The notes under the pieces were generated by a model, which did no database searches, was not told the origin of the DNA, and was given only the letters and a program-made list of their open reading frames with translations. Below are positions 50,188 to 58,089 of a stretch of DNA of 64,000 nucleotides, piece by piece. A program made the position numbers and the translations under genes. The stretch comes from Pseudarthrobacter sp. NBSH8 (GTDB lineage: Bacteria > Actinomycetota > Actinomycetes > Actinomycetales > Micrococcaceae), in assembly GCF_014217545.1 (NCBI RefSeq), contig NZ_CP043178.1, forward strand, positions 372,001 to 436,000. Direction: 5' to 3'. Numbering within the stretch: the first letter of the stretch is position 1; every line of letters starts with the position of its first letter.

Positions 50188-51780
50188 ATGACCATCACCA
50201 CGAACGAAGCGCTCACCGTCACCCTCGGCTCCAGCGGAGTCACACCTGAGGACGTTGTCGCCGTCGCGCGCCACAACGCCCGGGTGACCATCGCCCAGGA
50301 AGCGCTGGACACGGTGGCTAAGGTCCGCGCGCACATCAACGAGCTGGCGCACAGCGAGACCCCCGCCTACGGGATCTCCACCGGCTTCGGTGCGCTGGCC
50401 AACCGGCATATCCCCAGCGAGCTGCGCACCCAGCTGCAGAAATCGCTGATCCGCAGCCACGCCGCGGGCATGGGCCCGGCCGTGGAACGCGAGGTGGTCC
50501 GCGGCATCATGTTCCTGCGCGCCAAGACTCTCGCGTCCGGCCGAACCGGCGTCCGTCCGGTCGTCCTGCAGACCATGGTGGACGTGCTCAACGCCGGCAT
50601 CACGCCGGTGGTCCGCGAGTTCGGCTCGCTCGGCTGCTCCGGCGACCTCGCCCCGCTGTCCCACTGCGCGCTGGTGCTGATGGGCGAGGGCCAGGCGGAA
50701 GGGCCCGACGGCGTGACGTACGGCGGGCGGGGTGAGGCGCCTGTCGCTGAGCTGCTCGCCGGCCACGGCATCGAACCGGTCACCCTCGCCGAGAAGGAAG
50801 GCCTCGCGCTGGTCAACGGCACCGAGGGCATGCTGGGCATGCTCCTGATGGCCATCGCTGACATCCGCCAGCTGCTCACGACGGCGGACATCACCGCCGC
50901 GCTCAGTGTCGAGGCGCTGCTCGGTACAGACCAGGTTTTCGTACCGGAGCTGCATGCGGCGCTGCGTCCGCACCCCGGCCAGGCCGCCAGCGCGGACAAC
51001 ATGCTGCGAGTGCTGTCCAACTCCCCGATCGTGGCCTCGCACCGGGTGGGGGATTCCAAGGTCCAGGACGCCTACTCGCTGCGCTGCGCACCCCAGGTGG
51101 CAGGCGCCGCACGCGATACCGTGGACTACGCCGCCCTTGTGGCATCCCGTGAGCTTGCCGCGGCCATCGACAACCCAGTAGTCCTGCCGGACGGGCGCGT
51201 CAGTTCCAACGGCAACTTCCACGGCGCCCCCGTGGCGTACGTCCTGGACTTCCTGGCCATCGCCGTGGCGGACCTCAGCTCCATCGCCGAGCGCCGGACG
51301 GACCGGATGCTGGACCCTGCGCGTTCGCACGGGCTGCCGGCGTTCCTCGCCGCGGATCCGGGCGTGGATTCGGGCCTGATGATCGCCCAGTACACACAGG
51401 CAGGGCTCGTCTCGGACAACAAGCGACTGGCCGTCCCGGCGTCGGTGGATTCCATCCCCAGCTCCGCCATGCAGGAGGACCACGTGTCCATGGGCTGGCA
51501 CGCGGCCCGGAAGCTGCGCAAGGCCGTGGAGAACCTCCGCCGTGTCCTGGCCATCGAACTGGTGACGAGCGCCCGCGCCATCGACATGCGGACGCAGCTG
51601 TCCGACGGCGAGCTCACTCCGGGCCCGGCAGGCACTGCCGTGATCGGGGTGCTGAGGTCCGTCGTCGAAGGCCCCGGAACCGACCGGTTCCTGTCGCCGG
51701 AGCTGGAGGCGGCTGACCGTCTGGTTGCCTCCGGAAAGGTCCGGGCAGCCGCCGAATCCGCCGTCGGAATTCTTTCCTGA
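50188..51780 (+). CDS. hutH: histidine ammonia-lyase
   Basis: 530 residues. YGISTGFGALANRHI carries the catalytic Tyr. The MIO prosthetic group should form from the triad in GSLGCSGDLAPLSHCAL, which is Cys-Ser-Gly instead of the commoner Ala-Ser-Gly; the Ser and Gly needed for cyclisation are present. RYSLRC-like DAYSLRCAPQVAGAARDT and SIPSSAMQEDHVSMG follow. It removes ammonia from histidine to give urocanate for HutU. Start at ATG 5 nt after hutU; ribosome site AGTAACTCC region is weak, so translation may be coupled. Confidence 0.97.
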   Translation: MTITTNEALTVTLGSSGVTPEDVVAVARHNARVTIAQEALDTVAKVRAHINELAHSETPAYGISTGFGALANRHIPSELRTQLQKSLIRSHAAGMGPAVEREVVRGIMFLRAKTLASGRTGVRPVVLQTMVDVLNAGITPVVREFGSLGCSGDLAPLSHCALVLMGEGQAEGPDGVTYGGRGEAPVAELLAGHGIEPVTLAEKEGLALVNGTEGMLGMLLMAIADIRQLLTTADITAALSVEALLGTDQVFVPELHAALRPHPGQAASADNMLRVLSNSPIVASHRVGDSKVQDAYSLRCAPQVAGAARDTVDYAALVASRELAAAIDNPVVLPDGRVSSNGNFHGAPVAYVLDFLAIAVADLSSIAERRTDRMLDPARSHGLPAFLAADPGVDSGLMIAQYTQAGLVSDNKRLAVPASVDSIPSSAMQEDHVSMGWHAARKLRKAVENLRRVLAIELVTSARAIDMRTQLSDGELTPGPAGTAVIGVLRSVVEGPGTDRFLSPELEAADRLVASGKVRAAAESAVGILS

Positions 51781-51940
51781 GCGGGAACATTCTTCGGTCC
51801 TGCTACTAAATTCAACCAATGTCGAAATATGGTGCGACACGTACATTTCGGCGCCGGGAGTGTAGTAGAAATGAAGGTGTAGTGAAAGTCACATCAAAGA
51901 GGCTGTGGCGCAGAACGTATACAAAGGGGTAGTAGTTCAA

Positions 51941-52177
51941 ATGAAAGCACGCGGGGCTGTCCTGTCGAGGCGCAATATCCATTCGGCCACCATCTCGGAG
52001 TGGGGAACGCTCAAAGCTGGCGACCGGGTGGAAATCATTAAACACGCGCACGTCATTGCGGCGGGCGAAGTGGAAGAAGTATCGCAGAGCGGGAACGTGC
52101 TGTGGCTCGTGCCGGCCACCCCGTCAGAGAAGGAACTTTTCCTTAAGTCTGACGGTGTAGAAGTCCGCAGGAGCTAG
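51941..52177 (+). CDS. small basic protein of unknown function
   Basis: 78 residues (90 from a GTG 12 codons upstream). MKARGAVLSRRNIHSATISE, GTLKAGDRVEIIKHAHVIAA and GEVEEVSQSGNVLWLVPATP alternate polar and hydrophobic residues as in a small SH3-like barrel; the DRVEI-turn-AGEVEEV section is KOW-like. AAAGGGG lies 12 nt before the ATG. AT-rich upstream DNA with CGAAAT...ATTTCG dyads (51831-51856) suggests its own promoter. Terminator downstream. Confidence 0.6.
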   Translation: MKARGAVLSRRNIHSATISEWGTLKAGDRVEIIKHAHVIAAGEVEEVSQSGNVLWLVPATPSEKELFLKSDGVEVRRS

Positions 52178-52199
52178 GAACGCAACTTCAAAACGCAAA

Positions 52200-52239
52200 A
52201 AGAGTCCCTGCCTTCCGTTGCCGGAGGGCAGGGACTCTT
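52200..52239 (+). terminator. hairpin terminator
   Basis: An 18-bp stem (AAGAGTCCCTGCCTTCCG and complement, one mismatch) with a 4-nt loop, extended by ACGCA/TGCGT. An A-run before and a short T-run at the end make it usable in both directions. It closes the small basic protein gene. Confidence 0.85.
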
Positions 52240-52309
52240 GCGTAGATCGCGTTGGATCGCGGGCTGGATCCCAGCAGGGATCGTAGCCCGGATTCGGGGC
52301 CGAATCAGC

Positions 52310-52567
52310 TCAGGCCGCAATGCTTTCGTACGTTTCACCGAAGGGGACCGACTCGTTCAGGGCCACGGTGAAGCGTCCCGGGCGCAACCGCGTCACAAGG
52401 ATGCCACAGGCCGCGTCTTTTGCCGGCGCGATCAAGGTGGCAACAGCCTTGTCCAGGCCTTCGTGCATCTCGTGCGCTGTGGAAAACTGCAGGTCGATGG
52501 ACAGGGAAGCCGGGGCTTCGACGGCCGCAACTGCGGCCAGGGGGCGTTCCAAAAATGCTGTAGTCAT
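52310..52567 (-). CDS. small soluble protein of unknown function
   Basis: 85 residues. TTAFLERPLAAVAAVEAPAS, LSIDLQFSTAHEMHEGLDKA, VATLIAPAKDAACGILVTRL, RPGRFTVALNESVPFGETYE suggest an alternating beta/alpha fold. GAAAG lies 7 nt before the ATG; the open extension upstream lacks coding character. Family not recognised. Confidence 0.55.
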   Translation of the reverse strand: MTTAFLERPLAAVAAVEAPASLSIDLQFSTAHEMHEGLDKAVATLIAPAKDAACGILVTRLRPGRFTVALNESVPFGETYESIAA

Positions 52568-52669
52568 GTGCCGAACTTTCTGTGTCTCGTGCCAAAGGGC
52601 TCGATCCATTGTACCGGTTGCAGGACTTAGGATGTCATATGACTGATAGCTCGCGCCCAGGCGCCAAAA

Positions 52670-52730
52670 ATCCGAAGCTTGTTCGCCGAACCCCGCCTTC
52701 AAGGCGCGGTCCTGCGAACAAACTTCGGAT
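52670..52730. repeat. long intergenic hairpin
   Basis: 17-nt arms (ATCCGAAGCTTGTTCGC and complement, one mismatch) plus an inner CGCCTT/AAGGCG stem. Lies 17 nt past the stop of the universal stress gene on the minus strand and may terminate it. Confidence 0.7.
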
Positions 52731-52747
52731 AGGCGGTGACGCCCGGA

Positions 52748-53149
52748 TCAGCCCGCCGTGCCCGCTTTGACGGCCAGAACAGGGCAATCAGCCTCGAGCA
52801 GGATCCGCTGCGATGTGCTTCCCATGATCAGTTTGCCCACCGGGATTCGGCGGCGCAGCCCGATTACGATGAGCTCGGCGTTGTGCTCCTCCGCGGCATC
52901 AAGAACCTCTGCTGCCGCGTCATGGCCCCGGACCGGCTGTTTGATCACGTGGTCGATCCCGTCGGCGGCAAGACGCGCCTTGATGCCCTGGATTTCAGGT
53001 TCCTGCGCGTACCGGTTGTCCACCAGGGCATCGCCCTTGGAGGAGTTGATCACCATCAGTTTACTGTTGCTCTTCCGGGCCTCGGCGATGGCCTGGGTCA
53101 GCGCCGCTTCGCCCTCGGGTGAAGGGACGTATCCCACCACAATCGTCAT
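52748..53149 (-). CDS. universal stress protein (UspA family)
   Basis: 133 residues. TIVVGYVPSPEGEAALTQAI, the ligand-site GLRRRIPVGKLIMGSTSQRI (GX2GX9GS-like nucleotide motif) and ADCPVLAVK at the end. ATP-binding type Usp fold. AGAGGAG 5 nt before the ATG; longer open frame upstream is not coding. It stands just downstream of the tctA gene on the same strand, 59 nt apart, and may be co-transcribed. Confidence 0.9.
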   Translation of the reverse strand: MTIVVGYVPSPEGEAALTQAIAEARKSNSKLMVINSSKGDALVDNRYAQEPEIQGIKARLAADGIDHVIKQPVRGHDAAAEVLDAAEEHNAELIVIGLRRRIPVGKLIMGSTSQRILLEADCPVLAVKAGTAG

Positions 53150-53208
53150 GGTTGCTCCTCTGCTTCTGTCGTTTAATATTTTGTTGCGGGGCGGATGTCC
53201 AGGTCTGG

Positions 53209-54822
53209 CTAGCCGTTGCCGTCCCCGTCGCCACCAGCGGTGGCGTCGGCCCGGCAGCTGCCATGACTGCCGCCGTCTCCGAGATCCGTCGGCTCGGCGG
53301 AACCGGACTTTGCGGGCATCGCCGCGAGTCCCGCTGCCGGACGGTTCCGACGCCACAGCTTGAGCAGCAGCGGAAAGGCGAGAATAATCGCCAGAATGAC
53401 ATAGATGCCGACGGCGATCGGCTCGCTCAAGAGACCGGCGGGGTCACCCGCGCTGAGCTGCAGGCTCTTGCGAAGCTGTCCTTCGATCCTCGGCCCCAGG
53501 ATGACGCCCAGGATAAGCGGCAGCACGGGAAGTCCGAAACGCCGCATCATGAATCCCAACACGCCGAGCACCAGCAGGAGTATCAGATCGAATGCCTGCA
53601 GGTTGACCGAATAGGCGCCCAGCGTGGCGAAGAACAGGATCCCGGCGTACAGGTACGGCCGCGGGAGCTGCAGGATTTTTGCCCACATCGGTGCCAAGGG
53701 CAAGCTGATGAGCAGGAGCAGGAAGTTGCCGATGAAGAGGCTCGCGATCAGCGCCCAAACCAGCGGTCCCTCGTTGGCGAACAGGAGGGGTCCCGGCTGA
53801 ATGCCGAACTGGACAAACGCTGCGAGCATCACGGCGGCAGTGGCATTGGTGGGCAGGCCCAGGGCCAGGAGGGGCGTCATGGTGCCGGCGGCGGCCGCGT
53901 TGTTGGCTGCTTCCGGTCCGGCAACTCCTTCGATGGCTCCCTTGCCGAACTCCTCGGGATGCTTGCTTAGGCGCTTCTCCGTCACGTAGGAGAGGAACGT
54001 GGGGATCTCGGCTCCACCGGCAGGAAGTGCGCCGAAAGGGAAACCGAACGCCGTTCCGCGGAGCCAGGGCTTCCATGACCGTTTCCAGTCCTGTTTTCCC
54101 ATCCAGGGTCGGCCTACCGGTATGACGTGCAAAGGAGTGCGGCGCATATGAGCGGCAACCCACAATGCTTCGCCCACCGCAAAGATGGCGACTGCCACCA
54201 CCACGATGTCCAGGCCATCGGCGAGCAGGGGCTGGCCGAAGGTGAGACGGCGCTGGCCGGTGACGGAATCCATGCCTACCAGGCCTATGGCCAGCCCAAG
54301 GCCGAGCGAGGCAAAGCCCCGGAGCCGCGAAGATCCAAGGACGGCGGTCACTGCCAGGAGTGCAAGCACCATAATGGCGAAGTAGCTCGGCGAGCCCAGG
54401 CTGACTGCGAACTCAACCACGATCGGTGCGAAGACAGCCAGTAGTGCGGTGCCGATGGTGCCGGCCACGAAGGAACCGATGGCTGCCGTCGCCAGAGCCT
54501 GGGCGGCCCTGCCGGCTTTAGCCATCTTGTTGCCTTCAATGGCGGTGACAACAGAAGACGATTCCCCTGGGGTGTTTAGGAGGATGGAAGTGGTGGAGCC
54601 GCCGTACATTCCGCCGTAGTAGATGCCAGCGAACATAATGAAGGCGCTGGTGGGTTCCAGGACGTAGGTGACCGGGAGCAGCAGGGCAATGGTCATGGCC
54701 GGGCCAAGGCCCGGAAGCACGCCGACGGCGGAACCCAGGATCACGCCAATAACGGCGTAGAGGAGATTCATCGGGGTCAGTGCGGTGGCAAAGCCGTCCA
54801 TGAGGGACGAGAAGACATCCAT
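53209..54822 (-). CDS. tctA: tripartite tricarboxylate transporter large permease TctA
   Basis: 537 residues, about 12 helices. [60 protein letters not shown] and [20 protein letters not shown] are the TctA signatures. TctA with TctB forms the membrane complex that takes citrate or other (tri)carboxylates delivered by binding protein TctC. The Gly/Asp-rich tail (last 40 residues) is unusual. Start ATG shares one base with the stop of the tctB remnant; AAGGA upstream. TctC is missing and TctB truncated, so the system is probably dead even though this gene is intact. Confidence 0.92.
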   Translation of the reverse strand: MDVFSSLMDGFATALTPMNLLYAVIGVILGSAVGVLPGLGPAMTIALLLPVTYVLEPTSAFIMFAGIYYGGMYGGSTTSILLNTPGESSSVVTAIEGNKMAKAGRAAQALATAAIGSFVAGTIGTALLAVFAPIVVEFAVSLGSPSYFAIMVLALLAVTAVLGSSRLRGFASLGLGLAIGLVGMDSVTGQRRLTFGQPLLADGLDIVVVAVAIFAVGEALWVAAHMRRTPLHVIPVGRPWMGKQDWKRSWKPWLRGTAFGFPFGALPAGGAEIPTFLSYVTEKRLSKHPEEFGKGAIEGVAGPEAANNAAAAGTMTPLLALGLPTNATAAVMLAAFVQFGIQPGPLLFANEGPLVWALIASLFIGNFLLLLISLPLAPMWAKILQLPRPYLYAGILFFATLGAYSVNLQAFDLILLLVLGVLGFMMRRFGLPVLPLILGVILGPRIEGQLRKSLQLSAGDPAGLLSEPIAVGIYVILAIILAFPLLLKLWRRNRPAAGLAAMPAKSGSAEPTDLGDGGSHGSCRADATAGGDGDGNG

Positions 54823-55150
54823 TAAAGAATTCCTTCCAGGAGACCGGCGGGCAGCGGGATGCCGAGGCCTAGGTAGAAGCCGTAAAAAGTCAGTACGGAC
54901 ACAGCCAGGGCAATGAGGCCATCGCGGGCGTAATGCCGGCTCCCCAGTGCCCACGCGCCGCCCCAGAACAGGACGGTTCCCGAGATCACCCATCCGGCCC
55001 AGTCGATCAGCAGGATGTTGGCCACGAAGGCTCCCACCAGTGGCAGGACCGTCTTCCAGTCGGCGGGGTGCGAGAGATCCACGTCCTCACCGCCTTCGGC
55101 TTCTCCCTGTCCGCCCCGCAGCACGTTGACTGCCAGCAGGACGGCGCAGT
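54822..55150 (-). pseudogene. 3' fragment of tctB
   Basis: The C-terminal part of TctB is clear: [80 protein letters not shown]. The first helix and a half, normally about 60-70 residues, are absent; upstream the frame turns into Arg/Pro-rich sequence antisense to a response-regulator fragment. The junction is near 55145-55200. Confidence 0.7.
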
Positions 55151-55194
55151 CGCCGGGCTTCCGGAGGCGTCCACCACGCCGGTCCACGAACGGC

Positions 55195-55552
55195 CTTCCA
55201 GCACGCGGCTGGCGACCTGCAGGAACGGCTGGAGCAGTACCGCAGCGCCTACCAGGGCCTTGACTCGGCCAAGGATGTGGCGGAGCAGTCGGATGTGAAC
55301 CGGGTGTTCGGGCTGGACCGGACCCAGCGGCCGTTGCCGAAGGGTTGCAGCATCGAAACACTGAAGCTCGTGGAAACTGCCCTGAATGAGGCCGACGGAA
55401 CCCTGTCCGCCGCCGAAGTGGCCGCCGAGCTGGGCACGTCCCGGGTCAGTGCGCGCCGCTATTTGGAGTACCTCCATGACGAAGGCGCCCTGGAGGTCCG
55501 GCTCAAGTACGGCGTGGGCAGGCCCGAGCGGCGATACATGCTCAAGGCTTAG
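55195..55552 (+). pseudogene. 3' fragment of a citrate/C4-dicarboxylate response regulator (CitT/DctR/DcuR type)
   Basis: The frame reads LQERLEQYRSAYQGLDSAKD, then DVNRVFGLDRTQRPLPKGCS and IETLKLVETALNEADGTLSA, SAAEVAAELGTSRVSARRYL, EYLHDEGALEVRLKYGVGRP: the linker and winged HTH of these regulators. The receiver domain with its phosphorylated Asp is lost, as is the sensor kinase gene that would normally precede it. It faces the tctB fragment, so one deletion explains both. A GTG at 55277 could still start a lone HTH of 91 residues. Confidence 0.7.
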
Positions 55553-55585
55553 CCGCACCGGCCGCCAGCATTCGGGCCGGGGGAC

Positions 55586-56581
55586 TTAGCGCAGCAGCGT
55601 GTTTACCAGCCGCGCGGCAACCTTGGCGGTCCGCCCGTCGACGTCGAACCCGGGGTTCAGCTCGGCCACGTCCACGTGCAGGAGCTTCCCGCTTTCCGCA
55701 GCCTGCCTGCACACTGCGCTGATCACCGGCAGGGGCACTCCGTACGCCGCGGGCGCGCTTACGCCGGGAGCTACCGACGCCGGCAGCACGTCCAGGTCAA
55801 TGGTCAGGTAGAGCAGGTCCACGCCGTCCAGGAACTGAGCAACGAAAGACTCTACCCGCCCGGCGGCGCAGTCCTCATCCAGCACATACTTCACGCCCAG
55901 CCGCTCGGCGGTGGCGAACAGCGCCGGTGTGTTGTTCGGCTCGGAAATCCCGACGACGGCGTACCTGAATTCGCGTCCCGCGGCAGCTTCCGCCTGCGCC
56001 ATTTGAAGAAACGGTGTGCCGGAGCTTGGCAGCTGTTCATCGCGGAGGTCAAAGTGGGCGTCCAGGTTCAGGACGCCCAGCCGCTGCCCGCCACTCACCG
56101 CTTCGGAGCCTGCAACTCCCAGATAGCTCGCGTAGGCGGTCTCGTGCCCGCCGCCCAGCAAAAAGGTGAGCATGCCTGCGTCAATCATGGCCGCAACGGC
56201 GTTCCCGGCGCGGGCCTGCCCGGCCTCCAGGGCGCCGTCCGAAACCACAACGTCTCCGGCATCGGACACAGAGCGGCCCAGATGGAAAGCCAGCGGGCCA
56301 AGCGCGGCGCGGATCGCTGCCGGGGCAAGAGCTGCACCCGTCCGGCCTTTGTTGCGGCGCACTCCTTCGTCGCTGGCGAATCCGAGGATGACGGCAGGGC
56401 GCTGCGGGGCGCCGGTAGGGGAGCCGGCGTGCGCGACTGGGGCAGGGGAAGAGGAGGATGCGCTGAGCGATGCGTAGGGCGAAACAGCCTGCCACCAGCG
56501 CCGGTGCCCGCCGCCGTCGCCGTCGAACCGCCCAGTCCAGGGCTGAGGGGGGACATCGGCGGTCAATGCGGAGGGGGCCAT
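55586..56581 (-). CDS. hutG: formimidoylglutamase (arginase/ureohydrolase family)
   Basis: 331 residues. Manganese-site motifs GGGHETAYASYLG, LNLDAHFDLRDEQ and LTIDLDVLPASVAPGVSAPA, with the family C-terminus DVAELNPGFDVDGRTAKVAA. HutG splits N-formimidoyl-glutamate to glutamate and formamide, the last step of the pathway started by HutH and HutU. It is on the opposite strand 4 kb from hutUH, but a third copy of the hut palindrome precedes it. ATG start; weak ribosome site. Confidence 0.92.
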   Translation of the reverse strand: MAPSALTADVPPQPWTGRFDGDGGGHRRWWQAVSPYASLSASSSSPAPVAHAGSPTGAPQRPAVILGFASDEGVRRNKGRTGAALAPAAIRAALGPLAFHLGRSVSDAGDVVVSDGALEAGQARAGNAVAAMIDAGMLTFLLGGGHETAYASYLGVAGSEAVSGGQRLGVLNLDAHFDLRDEQLPSSGTPFLQMAQAEAAAGREFRYAVVGISEPNNTPALFATAERLGVKYVLDEDCAAGRVESFVAQFLDGVDLLYLTIDLDVLPASVAPGVSAPAAYGVPLPVISAVCRQAAESGKLLHVDVAELNPGFDVDGRTAKVAARLVNTLLR

Positions 56582-56633
56582 GTTCCAAGCTCACCGCATG
56601 CGGACCGCCAAAGCCAGCGGGGCCGCCGTCGTC

Positions 56634-56653
56634 GTGTCTGTAATTCCGGAACC
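56634..56653. promoter_or_regulatory. hut operator 3 (upstream of hutG)
   Basis: GTGTCTGT-AATT-CCGGAACC. The left half matches operator 1 at 7 of 8 positions, the right at 5-6. It lies 52 nt before the hutG ATG. Confidence 0.65.
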
Positions 56654-56783
56654 ACAGGCCCGGGGTGAAAGATTGGCCGCAGGTGTGGTCCCGGCAGCCG
56701 CACGCTAAGGTGGAGCAATCCCTCCGCGGGGTGGGCCCGTCCGCAGGGCAGGCGCCTCAGGGCAAGTCGCAGGTCGGAGCACC

Positions 56784-58088
56784 ATGTTCGAATCCACCAG
56801 CATCCTCTTCGCCGTGGCGGGCGTTGCGGTTTTTGTCGCCGCGATTCTCCCCAAGGTCCTGCGCCACGTACCGTTCTCCATGCCAATGGTGTTCCTGGGC
56901 GCCGGGATCGCAGCTTTCTCGCTGATCCCCAGCCTGCCGGATCCCAATCCGATAGTGCACAGCGACATTGCCGTCCACCTCTCGGAGGTCTGCGTCATTA
57001 TTTCCCTGATGGGCGCGGGTCTGGCCCTGGACAGGCCCCTGGGGCGCCGGAGCTGGGCCACAACCTGGCGGCTCCTGGGAATAGCCATGCCGCTGTGCAT
57101 CATAGCCCTGACACTGATGGGTTTGTGGTTCCTGGGGCTGGGGCTGGGGGCGGCCTTGCTGGTTGCCGCCAGCCTCGCCCCTACGGACCCGGTGCTGGCC
57201 GCTGAGGTCCAGGTGGGCGAACCGGCCGATGATGACGACGAAACGGACAAAGAGGACGAGGTCCGCTTCGGCCTGACGTCGGAAGCCGGCCTGAACGACG
57301 GACTCGCCTTCCCGTTTGTGTACCTGGCCATCGCCATTAGTGTGGTGGGCGCGTCGCCGTCGGAGTGGTTCCCCCAGTGGTTCGGTGTAGACGTGGTCTG
57401 GCGCCTGGCAATTGGGGTCCTCGGCGGCTTCGCCACGGGCAAGCTGCTGGCCAGGCTGTTTTTCTCCGCGAGGAAGGAAAGCCTGCGGCTCGCCAACCAC
57501 TCCGAAGGGTTTGTGGCCTTGGCGGCAACTTTCCTGGCGTACGGCCTCACCGAGATGATCGAAGGCTACGGTTTCATCGCGGTGTTTGTCTGCGCGGTCA
57601 CCATCCGGTCCGCCGAGCATACCCACGGCTACCACCGTGTGCTGCACTCCTACGTGGAACAGCTGGAACGGCTGGTGACCGTGGTGATCCTCGTCCTGCT
57701 GGGCGGCGCGATCGGCCGCGGACTCCTGGCCGAGGTCGGCTGGGCGGAACTCCTGGTTGCGTTGGCGTTCCTGCTCCTGGTGCGGCCCGCGGCCGGCTGG
57801 ATCGGACTGCTTGGCGGAAAGACGGGCCCCTACGAACGCGTTGCCCTTTCTTTCTTCGGGATCCGCGGCATCGGTTCCTTGTACTACCTGGCGTATGCGC
57901 TGGGAAAGGGCCGGTTTTCCGAGCAGGCTGAGTGGCTGTGGTCCTTCGTGGGCCTGGTAGTGGCCCTTTCCATCGTGATCCATGGGGCCACTACTTCGCC
58001 GTTGATGAACCGGCTCGACCGCATGCGGGAGCGGAAGGCCCTGGCAGAATCCGGCGATGAGGGCAAGGCCCCCACCACTGCCGTGTAA
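56784..58088 (+). CDS. CPA1-family Na+(K+)/H+ antiporter
   Basis: 434 residues, about 12 helices. ASLAPTDPVLAAEVQVG holds the ion-binding TDP motif; EVRFGLTSEAGLNDGLAFPF carries the conserved END/LND motif; FFGIRGIGSLYYLAYALG is the C-terminal pore motif. An acidic loop (DDDDETDKEDE) between the two is distinctive. CPA1/NhaP antiporters export Na+ or K+ for protons. GGAG 5 nt before the ATG. Convergent with the purine permease gene, 1 nt apart. Confidence 0.9.
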   Translation: MFESTSILFAVAGVAVFVAAILPKVLRHVPFSMPMVFLGAGIAAFSLIPSLPDPNPIVHSDIAVHLSEVCVIISLMGAGLALDRPLGRRSWATTWRLLGIAMPLCIIALTLMGLWFLGLGLGAALLVAASLAPTDPVLAAEVQVGEPADDDDETDKEDEVRFGLTSEAGLNDGLAFPFVYLAIAISVVGASPSEWFPQWFGVDVVWRLAIGVLGGFATGKLLARLFFSARKESLRLANHSEGFVALAATFLAYGLTEMIEGYGFIAVFVCAVTIRSAEHTHGYHRVLHSYVEQLERLVTVVILVLLGGAIGRGLLAEVGWAELLVALAFLLLVRPAAGWIGLLGGKTGPYERVALSFFGIRGIGSLYYLAYALGKGRFSEQAEWLWSFVGLVVALSIVIHGATTSPLMNRLDRMRERKALAESGDEGKAPTTAV

Positions 58089-58089
58089 G

